From: Bacteroidaceae bacterium
GTDB taxonomy: Bacteria > Bacteroidota > Bacteroidia > Bacteroidales > Bacteroidaceae
NCBI GenBank assembly: GCA_017548225.1
Contig: JAFYMV010000248.1
Span: 1-7,877, forward strand
Direction: 5' to 3'
DNA length: 7,877 nucleotides
The position numbers and the translations under genes were made by a program. Of this stretch, positions 1 to 5,233 are shown piece after piece. Position 1 is the stretch's first letter, and the number at the start of each line of letters is the position of its first letter. The notes under the pieces are model-generated. The model did no database searches. It had not been told where the DNA came from and saw only the letters and a list, made by a program, of their open reading frames with translations.

Positions 1-1207
1 CATCTTCGCTCCACTTCTCGTGTTGGTTGAAGGTAGCGTCGAGGTTTACAAAGTTGGGGAAGAATCGACGGGCTGCCACCTTACATGCAAACAGGTAGAG
101 GTCGTAGTTGCGATCTTCAGGGAGGTAGCTCACACCGCGCTTCTTCTTCCATATCTGAATGGGGAAAATAGCGGTAGAGCCATTGCCTACACCCTCGTAG
201 GTTGACTGCAGCAGTTCGCGGATGATGCAGCGACCTTCGGCAGAGGTATCGGTACCATAGTTGATAGATGAGAACACCACCTGATTGCCACCACGCGAGT
301 GGATGGTATTCATGTTGTGGATGAATGCCTCCATTGACTGGTGCACGCGGTTGATGGTGCGGTTGATAGCATGTTGCTTGAAACGCTCGTCTCCTTGCAA
401 GAAGATGAGGTCGTTGGTGATATAGTCCTCAATCTCGGCATCGTACAGGTGCTTCAAATCCATTCCGGTGAGGCTCTCGATATTCTTGATCTCTTCGATG
501 TAGCTCTTGCGTACATAGGGAGCGAGGTAGAAATCGAATGCAGGAATAGCCTGTCCGCCATGCATCTCGTTCTGTACTGTCTCCATAGAGATACATGCCA
601 TGATAGAGGCGGTCTCGATGCGCTTTGTGGGACGGCTCTCGCCATGTCCGGCCTGTATGCCCTGCTCGAGAACTTTGTCTAACGGGTGTTGCAGACAGGT
701 GAGCGACTTGGTGGGGTAGTAGTCCTTGTCGTGGATGTGCAAGTAGTTGTTGCGCAGTGCCCACAAGGTTTGCTCTGATAACAGATAGTCGTCAACGAAG
801 GGCTTGGTAGTCTCTGAAGCAAACTTCATCATCATGCCTGCCGGAGTGTCGGCGTTCATGTTGGCGTTCTCACGGGTAACATCGTTCGACTTGGCATTGA
901 TGATTTCGAGGAACATCTCGCGTGTTTTTGCCTTACGGGCAATGCTACGCTTGTTGCGGTAGGCCATATAGCTTCTAGCCACCTCCTTGCGAGGTGATGC
1001 CATCAGGTGGTTTTCCACCATGTCCTGAATTTCCTCTACATCGGATTGCTCCTTACCGCGAAATTCGATGCGGTCAACAATCTTTGCCACCAGCGCTTCA
1101 TCCTCTCCACGCTCGGTGGTGAGCATCGCCTTGCGTATGGCAGCGGCAATCTTCTCGCGATTAAAGCCCACGATGCGGCCGTCTCTTTTTACAACTGTCT
1201 GTATCAT
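1..1207 (-). CDS. nrdD: Anaerobic (class III) ribonucleoside-triphosphate reductase, N-terminal part
   Basis: Reduces ribonucleoside triphosphates to deoxyribonucleotides by glycyl-radical chemistry in the cytoplasm; needs an NrdG activase, not seen here. The open frame runs from ATG at 1207 to the left edge, giving 402 complete codons of a protein usually near 700 residues, so the C-terminal zinc site and glycyl-radical loop lie outside the window. Residues 1-95 form an ATP-cone allosteric domain (VVKRDGRIVGFNREKI near the start). The catalytic domain follows, with the motif SLTCLQHPLD (Cys171, the likely thiyl-radical cysteine), the stretch VQNEMHGGQAIPAFDF (211-226), and a second cysteine at 375 in LFACKVAARRFFPNF. 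That second Cys fits the family's other active-site cysteine, but I place it by spacing only. The start is chosen because the ATP cone begins there and no Shine-Dalgarno is present. Expression is probably under the B12 riboswitch upstream. Confidence 0.95.
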   Translation of the reverse strand, partial: MIQTVVKRDGRIVGFNREKIAAAIRKAMLTTERGEDEALVAKIVDRIEFRGKEQSDVEEIQDMVENHLMASPRKEVARSYMAYRNKRSIARKAKTREMFLEIINAKSNDVTRENANMNADTPAGMMMKFASETTKPFVDDYLLSEQTLWALRNNYLHIHDKDYYPTKSLTCLQHPLDKVLEQGIQAGHGESRPTKRIETASIMACISMETVQNEMHGGQAIPAFDFYLAPYVRKSYIEEIKNIESLTGMDLKHLYDAEIEDYITNDLIFLQGDERFKQHAINRTINRVHQSMEAFIHNMNTIHSRGGNQVVFSSINYGTDTSAEGRCIIRELLQSTYEGVGNGSTAIFPIQIWKKKRGVSYLPEDRNYDLYLFACKVAARRFFPNFVNLDATFNQHEKWSED

Positions 1208-1267
1208 AGTGTGTATATATATATTTGCGTCTTTAACCAAAGCTTCATCTCCCGAAAGCTCTCGAAA
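1208..1267 (-). promoter_or_regulatory. nrdD leader between riboswitch and start codon (putative expression platform)
   Basis: This 60-nt segment joins the riboswitch aptamer to the nrdD ATG. On the minus strand it contains a small hairpin with arms at 1256-1260 and 1241-1245 (AGCTT/AAGCT, 10-nt loop TCGGGAGATG). The hairpin could be the P13 element that kisses loop L5 in cobalamin riboswitches, although I found no convincing complementary L5 sequence. There is no run of U after it, so a transcription terminator is not evident, which suggests control at translation. The last stretch before ATG is a run of alternating TA (1214-1224) with no Shine-Dalgarno, as is common in Bacteroidetes. Confidence 0.5.
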
Positions 1268-1450
1268 GCAGACAAAGGCAGGTCTTCTGACTCGTTCCGC
1301 CTTGTGCTGCCTTCCCGCCCCTTTTGGGCAGTGGCGATTGAGAGGGCACAAAGCATCAAGGAACTTACAGCTACGGGTATAGTCTCGGACTTTCACCGAG
1401 TTCCCTTTTCATTCTCAACGGTTGCGTCCATTGAGAACACCTTTATCCGC
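1268..1450 (-). promoter_or_regulatory. Cobalamin (adenosylcobalamin) riboswitch upstream of nrdD
   Basis: Read on the minus strand this is a near-complete cobalamin aptamer. P1 pairs 1450-1440 (GCGGATAAAGG) with 1278-1268 (CCTTTGTCTGC) in 11 base pairs including two G-U. P2 is a hairpin with arms TTCTCAA and TTGAGAA. The conserved core follows in order: GGGAACTCGGTGAAAGTCC (P3 arms CTCGG/CCGAG), the CTGTAAG segment, GCCACTG with GGGAAGGC, and the B12 box AGTCAGAAGACCTGCC at 1292-1277. All these match the known consensus blocks. It lies on the same strand as nrdD and 60 nt upstream, so it should control that gene: bound cobalamin would lower synthesis of this B12-independent reductase. The direction of control is inferred from the family, not shown by the sequence. 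Confidence 0.95.
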
Positions 1451-1453
1451 ATG

Positions 1454-1461
1454 CAAAGGTA
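1454..1461 (-). promoter_or_regulatory. Promoter -7 element for the riboswitch-nrdD transcript
   Basis: The minus strand reads TACCTTTG, an exact match to the Bacteroidetes TAnnTTTG element. It places the transcription start near 1447-1450, exactly at the 5' side of riboswitch stem P1. The -33 region has only a T-rich tract rather than a clear TTTG. Confidence 0.7.
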
Positions 1462-1497
1462 ATAATATATTTGGTAAAAAAATATAATTTTTAGAAT

Positions 1498-1546
1498 AAA
1501 AAAATGGGGATTGCACGCTTATTTATACCAGCGGCAAATCCCCATT
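1498..1546 (-). terminator. Rho-independent terminator of the FNT transporter gene
   Basis: Perfect 10-nt arms AATGGGGATT (1503-1512) and AATCCCCATT (1537-1546) extend inward through GC/GC and CGC/GCG pairs around small bulges to a 12-nt loop. Read on the minus strand the stem ends in a run of seven T (1504-1498). It lies 52 nt after the transporter's stop codon and just before the nrdD promoter, so it insulates the riboswitch from read-through. Confidence 0.88.
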
Positions 1547-1597
1547 GATAAGGTGATTTTCTAAAATGTTTTTACCCAATACCTTGGGCTATGGCAG

Positions 1598-2221
1598 TTA
1601 GTTTTTCGGGGCAACAAAGCGATAAAAGTTGCATCCGATAAAGTTGCCCGCCACTAAGCAGGGGTATAGCATCAGCACCTGTGCTAAGTGGGCGAAGGTG
1701 TAGCTTGTAGGTGTGGTGAGGTAGTAGAATGCGTCTGCCAAGCAGTGGGGGAATCCGCAGTTGATGAAGAGGGGTACACCGAAGAGTAGCGCCAACGGTT
1801 TGCCCTCACGGGCGAAGGCCACTACGGTGGTCATGATGAATCCGCATCCGATTGCCAGCAGACCAGCACGCACAGGACCAAGCGCCAGGCGACTCTCCAG
1901 GATACGCTGTGCTGCACTGCCCAAATCCATCGGTGACAAGCGTGAGAGTAACGATACCAAAAGGCAGCCTGTGATGTTGCCCAAAAGAATGAAAAGCAAT
2001 TTCCCAATGGCGCTAAACCAGCAACTGCGTCCCTGCTCATCGCGCAAGGGGATGAAGCCTGCTGTACCAGTGTAAAGTGGTAATTTATAACCTACTACAG
2101 TAAGTAGGCCGAACGAGAAGAGTACGGCGCCTATGATATTCGTGCAAGCCAAGTATCCCCACCCAGCGATGCCTACGGCAGCACCTGCGATGATGGCCGA
2201 ACGGAATGTGTTTGTGTTCAT
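1598..2221 (-). CDS. Formate/nitrite transporter (FNT) family membrane protein
   Basis: An integral membrane protein of 207 residues, probably a channel for formate or another small monovalent anion. About six hydrophobic segments are visible (roughly residues 8-24, 28-48, 71-92, 117-137, 143-165, 180-200). FNT hallmarks are present: GNITGC at 81-86 in the third segment, CGFPHCLADAFYY at 155-167 carrying the central histidine (His159, matching the pore His of FocA), and GNFIGC at 192-197 in the last segment. It is shorter than the usual 260-280 residues and lacks the N-terminal cytoplasmic helix of FocA. I chose ATG at 2221. A GTG in frame at 2281 would add 20 polar residues but overlaps the promoter -7 element, so it cannot be well transcribed. 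Formate, nitrite and hydrosulfide cannot be told apart from the sequence. It is transcribed alone, divergent from the methyltransferase. Confidence 0.85.
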   Translation of the reverse strand: MNTNTFRSAIIAGAAVGIAGWGYLACTNIIGAVLFSFGLLTVVGYKLPLYTGTAGFIPLRDEQGRSCWFSAIGKLLFILLGNITGCLLVSLLSRLSPMDLGSAAQRILESRLALGPVRAGLLAIGCGFIMTTVVAFAREGKPLALLFGVPLFINCGFPHCLADAFYYLTTPTSYTFAHLAQVLMLYPCLVAGNFIGCNFYRFVAPKN

Positions 2222-2280
2222 ATCTAAAGTTTTAGTGATTTTTTTGTTCAATGAAAAACGGCCTATGCATTTTTCGGGCA

Positions 2281-2288
2281 CAAAAGTA
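2281..2288 (-). promoter_or_regulatory. Promoter -7 element for the FNT transporter gene
   Basis: The minus strand reads TACTTTTG, matching TAnnTTTG. The expected start of transcription is near 2275-2278, leaving a leader of about 55 nt before ATG at 2221. No good -33 TTTG is seen at the normal spacing. This site decides the transporter's start codon by ruling out the upstream GTG. Confidence 0.65.
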
Positions 2289-2309
2289 GTAAAAATCGGC
2301 CAATAACGC

Positions 2310-2317
2310 TACCTTTG
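2310..2317 (+). promoter_or_regulatory. Promoter -7 element for the methyltransferase gene
   Basis: The plus strand reads TACCTTTG, an exact TAnnTTTG match, predicting transcription from about 2321-2325 and a 5' leader of about 70 nt. It lies back to back with the transporter promoter; the two -7 elements are 21 nt apart, so the polymerase sites overlap and may compete. No clear -33 TTTG is visible. Confidence 0.65.
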
Positions 2318-2344
2318 TATCGATTTTTTAATACGATACGAAAG
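2313..2344. repeat. Inverted repeat overlapping the methyltransferase promoter
   Basis: The arms GTATCG (2317-2322) and CGATAC (2334-2339) are perfect. With one extra base they extend to CTTTGTATCG (2313-2322) against CGATACGAAAG (2334-2344). The left arm overlaps the -7 element and the predicted start site, so part of it would not be in the transcript. This favours a DNA operator over an RNA hairpin. No regulator can be named. Confidence 0.5.
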
Positions 2345-2377
2345 TAGAACGCGCTGCTTGACAAGCAGGACTACTTT
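2341..2377 (+). promoter_or_regulatory. Hairpin in the methyltransferase 5' leader
   Basis: Outer arms AAAGTAG (2341-2347) and CTACTTT (2371-2377) enclose an internal loop and an inner palindrome CTGCTTG-A-CAAGCAG (2354-2368). The whole lies in the predicted leader and ends 17 nt before the ATG at 2395. The AAAGTAG arm overlaps by four bases the right arm of the preceding inverted repeat, so the two structures could exclude each other. Function is unknown. Confidence 0.5.
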
Positions 2378-2394
2378 GCAAATAAGAATACAAT

Positions 2395-3117
2395 ATGGCT
2401 CTCATCCCTCCTCACAAAGACCCTATGGGCGCTGCTATAGCAGAATATCACCGCACAGGCCGCGCGGGCACTTTGCGCGTGTTCTCATCTCAGTTTGATG
2501 AAGATGAAATCCCCGTCGAGCAACTCTTCCGCACCTTCGGTGAGATGCCACAGATAGAGCAGCGGGCACTGACCATTGCTCAAGGGAAAATCCTTGATGT
2601 TGGTGCAGGTAGTGGCTGCCATGCTTTGGCACTGCAGGAGATGAGCAAGGAGGTTACGGCTATTGATATTTCCGAACTGTCGGTAGAGGTGATGCGTGAG
2701 CGTGGAATACACGATGCCCGCGCCATCGACCTTTATGATGAACGCCTTGCCGAGCAGTACGACACCATACTGCTCTTGATGAATGGATCGGGTATCATTG
2801 GTAATATCAGTGGTATGGAGCGTTTTTTTCTGCGTATGAAGCAGCTGCTCAAGCCTGATGGATGCATCTATATGGACTCGAGTGACCTGAAATACCTGTT
2901 TGAAGAGGAGGATGGCTCGTATCTGATTGATGTGGCTGGCGACTATTATGGAGTTGTTGATTTCCGTATGCAATACAAGCAGGTCAAGGGAGAGACTTTC
3001 GACTGGCTCTACATCGACTTTGATACCCTCTCTTACTATGCCGAGCAATATGGGTTTCATGCGGAGATTGTATGTCAGGGCGAGCACTACGACTACCTTG
3101 CCAAACTATCGCGCTAA
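2395..3117 (+). CDS. Class I SAM-dependent methyltransferase, substrate unknown
   Basis: A 240-residue soluble protein with a Rossmann methyltransferase fold. Motif I is ILDVGAGSGCHAL at 66-78 (the glycine-rich SAM loop). The acidic residue ending strand 2 is Asp91 in VTAIDIS. The strand-4 region is YDTILLLMNGSGIIG at 122-136, and LLKPDGCIYMDSSD at 151-164 matches the post-strand-4 turn and strand 5. The N-terminal 60 residues have no recognisable domain, and the C-terminal part (170-240) is rich in aromatic and acidic residues, perhaps forming the substrate lid. Nothing identifies the substrate: motif I does not discriminate, and the gene stands alone between its own promoter and a terminator. 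The start is the first ATG after an AT-rich leader and gives a full-length fold. Confidence 0.85.
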   Translation: MALIPPHKDPMGAAIAEYHRTGRAGTLRVFSSQFDEDEIPVEQLFRTFGEMPQIEQRALTIAQGKILDVGAGSGCHALALQEMSKEVTAIDISELSVEVMRERGIHDARAIDLYDERLAEQYDTILLLMNGSGIIGNISGMERFFLRMKQLLKPDGCIYMDSSDLKYLFEEEDGSYLIDVAGDYYGVVDFRMQYKQVKGETFDWLYIDFDTLSYYAEQYGFHAEIVCQGEHYDYLAKLSR

Positions 3118-3135
3118 CCTTATTATATTATATAA

Positions 3136-3169
3136 GCAAAGCACGCGGGACGGATCTCGCGTGCTTTGC
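3136..3169. terminator. Bidirectional terminator between the methyltransferase gene and leuD
   Basis: Twelve perfect pairs, GCAAAGCACGCG (3136-3147) with CGCGTGCTTTGC (3158-3169), extend by G-U, G-C and A-U to a CGGA tetraloop. The stem is followed by TATTTTATGG on the plus strand and by a TTATATAATATAATAA tract on the minus strand. It starts 18 nt after the methyltransferase stop and lies 48 nt after the leuD stop, between two convergent genes, so it can serve both. Confidence 0.85.
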
Positions 3170-3217
3170 CTATTTTATGGACTGCTGCCAATCAGCATGT
3201 CCTATGCGTACGGGTAA

Positions 3218-3835
3218 TTACTTTCCGCTTTCGTACTCCTCAATCTTGCCTTTGTTTTCCAAGAGGAAATCGATGTCGTCGAGGGCATTCATCAAGCAGT
3301 ACTTCTTGTATCCGTTGATGTCGAAAGTCTCGCTGCGACCTGTAGTGATGTTGGTAACCGTCTGGTTGGGTACATCTACACGCACTTCGGCATTGGGGTT
3401 GGCAGCAACGGTGTCAAACAACTCCTGATGAAACTCGCGGCTCACGATAACGGGGAGTACGAAGCAGTTGAGCAGGTTGTTGCGGTGGATGTCAGCAAAC
3501 GAACTACTGATGACTACGCGGGCGCCGTAGCCTGCGATAGCCCAAGCAGCGTGTTCGCGGCTTGATCCTGAGCCCCAGTTTTGTCCACCGATGATAATCT
3601 CGTGTACACCCTCGCGAGGAGCCTCGCTAAACTCGGGAAGATTCATCACAAAATCTGCTACGGGCTTACCCTCGCCATCGTAGCGGAGGTCGTGCATGAA
3701 GGCATCGCCGAAGAACTTGGGGTCACGGGTTGTGCTGGCCAAGTAACGCGCGGGAATGATGAGGTCAGTATTACAGTTGTCAATCTGGATAGGAAGGCAG
3801 GTTGACTGTATGATGTCAAATTTTTGTTTTGCCAT
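3218..3835 (-). CDS. leuD: 3-isopropylmalate dehydratase, small subunit
   Basis: Swivel-domain subunit that, with LeuC, isomerises 2-isopropylmalate to 3-isopropylmalate in leucine synthesis. The protein has 205 residues, normal for the family. The aconitase C-terminal-type core is clear: GGQNWGSGSSREHAAWAI at 83-100, where the GSGSSREHA loop binds substrate, then YGARVVISSSFADIHRNNLLNCFVLPV from about 103 onward. Asn124 and Cys125 follow the usual FxxN pattern. ATG lies five nt after the leuC stop, so translation is probably coupled. It is the last gene of the operon in this window; the next element is a terminator, with no leuB after it. Confidence 0.96.
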   Translation of the reverse strand: MAKQKFDIIQSTCLPIQIDNCNTDLIIPARYLASTTRDPKFFGDAFMHDLRYDGEGKPVADFVMNLPEFSEAPREGVHEIIIGGQNWGSGSSREHAAWAIAGYGARVVISSSFADIHRNNLLNCFVLPVIVSREFHQELFDTVAANPNAEVRVDVPNQTVTNITTGRSETFDINGYKKYCLMNALDDIDFLLENKGKIEEYESGK

Positions 3836-3840
3836 AATAA

Positions 3841-5229
3841 TTACATTTTACGAGGATCGGTTACTACTCCAGTGATTGCTGATGCTGCTACTACGAGGGG
3901 TGAAGCGAGGATAGTGCGTGCACCGGGTCCTTGACGGCCTACGAAGTTGCGGTTGCTGGTAGAGATAGAGAGCTTACCTGCAGGTACCTTGTCGGGATTC
4001 ATAGCCAGACATGATGAGCATGAGGGGAGGCGGAGCTCGAAGCCTGCCTCTTCAAGTATCTTGTCGATACCCTCATCGATGATCTGCTGACGCACAAGCC
4101 ATGAGCCGGGTACGAGCCATGCTACTACATTGTCTGCTTTCTTCTTGCCCTTTACTACAGAAGCAAAGGCGCGGAAGTCCTCGATACGGCCATTGGTGCA
4201 AGCACCAAGGAAACAGTAGTCGACGGGAGTACCCTCGAGTTTCTGTCCGGGCTCGAACTGCATGTAGTCAAGCATAGCAAGGAACTGTGCATGGTCTGCC
4301 TCGGGCACCTCATCCAATGTGGGGATGCACTCGTCGATGGCGATACCCGCACCGGGGTTGGTACCATAAGTGATGCGGGGAGCGATGTCTTCGGCATGGT
4401 AGGTAACCTCCTTGTCGAATACGGCGTCAGCGTCAGAGTAGAGCTGCTTCCACTCCTCTACAGCCTTGTCCCATGCCTCACCTTTAGGCGCATATTCGCG
4501 ACCTTTGAGGTAGGCGAAGGTGGTCTCGTCGGGAGCGATGAGTCCAGCGCGTGAGCCCATCTCGATAGAGAGGTTTGAAAGTGTCAAGCGGCCTTCCATA
4601 GACATGTTGCGCACGGTAGAACCAGCATACTCTACAGCATAGCCTGTAGCGCCCGATGTGGTGAGCTGTGCCATGATGTAAAGTGCTACATCCTTCGCAG
4701 TGGTGCCCTCGGGCAGTGTACCCTCGATGTTGATGCGCATGGTCTTGGGCTTGCTCTGCAGGATGGTCTGCGAAGCGAGCACCTGTGCCACCTCGCTGGT
4801 ACCGATACCCATGGCGATAGCACCTACAGCACCATGTGTAGAGGTGTGTGAGTCGCCACATACGATAGTCATACCGGGCAATGAGAGCGCCTTCTCGGGA
4901 CCTACCACATGGATGATACCATTGTCTTTGGTACCCATGGCAAAGTGGCGGATGCCAAACTCTGCGCAGTTGGCAGCGAGTGTCTCTACCTGCTTGCGGC
5001 CTACGGGGTCATCGATGCGCTCCTGCTGGTCGCTCGGAGTGTTATGGTCGGGCATTGCCACCACCTGCTCGGGGCGGAATACGCGGATGTTCTTGTCTCT
5101 CAATGTGTCGAACGCCTGCGGAGTGGTTACCTCGTGGCAGTAGAGGCGGTCGATATAAAGTTGTGTGGGACCATCTTCCACCTTTTGTACTACATGGGCG
5201 TCCCAAATTTTATCGAATAAGGTTTTCAT
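3841..5229 (-). CDS. leuC: 3-isopropylmalate dehydratase, large subunit
   Basis: Catalytic aconitase-type subunit of isopropylmalate isomerase, 462 residues, full length. The ligands of the [4Fe-4S] cluster are visible: Cys344 in FLGACTNGRIEDF, and Cys404 and Cys407 in LPSCSSCLAMNPDK. Other family signatures are MPDHNTP (59-65), VCGDSHTSTHGAVGAIAMGIGTSE (123-146) and SNRNFVGRQGPGART (425-439). One small peculiarity is Trp377 in VPGSWLVRQQ, where many homologues have a small residue. The gene begins four nt after leuA stops and ends five nt before leuD starts, so all three are one transcription unit. The oxygen-labile cluster fits an anaerobic host. Confidence 0.97.
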   Translation of the reverse strand: MKTLFDKIWDAHVVQKVEDGPTQLYIDRLYCHEVTTPQAFDTLRDKNIRVFRPEQVVAMPDHNTPSDQQERIDDPVGRKQVETLAANCAEFGIRHFAMGTKDNGIIHVVGPEKALSLPGMTIVCGDSHTSTHGAVGAIAMGIGTSEVAQVLASQTILQSKPKTMRINIEGTLPEGTTAKDVALYIMAQLTTSGATGYAVEYAGSTVRNMSMEGRLTLSNLSIEMGSRAGLIAPDETTFAYLKGREYAPKGEAWDKAVEEWKQLYSDADAVFDKEVTYHAEDIAPRITYGTNPGAGIAIDECIPTLDEVPEADHAQFLAMLDYMQFEPGQKLEGTPVDYCFLGACTNGRIEDFRAFASVVKGKKKADNVVAWLVPGSWLVRQQIIDEGIDKILEEAGFELRLPSCSSCLAMNPDKVPAGKLSISTSNRNFVGRQGPGARTILASPLVVAASAITGVVTDPRKM

Positions 5230-5233
5230 TTTC

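Noticed and set aside
1007..1462. Plus-strand open frames across 1007-1462
   Set aside because: They are antisense to nrdD and to the cobalamin riboswitch, have no recognisable protein features, and the structured RNA explains the sequence.
2222..2281. GTG start at 2281 adding 20 residues to the FNT protein
   Set aside because: The GTG overlaps the TACTTTTG -7 element, and the extra residues are polar and unlike the family N-terminus; ATG at 2221 starts directly before the first membrane helix.
2485..3087. 200-codon minus-strand frame opposite the methyltransferase
   Set aside because: It is a shadow of the methyltransferase, whose SAM motifs are unmistakable; the reverse product has no family features.
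3170..3217. Small inverted repeat GCTG-ccaat-CAGC near 3184
   Set aside because: Only four base pairs, not beyond chance next to the strong terminator.
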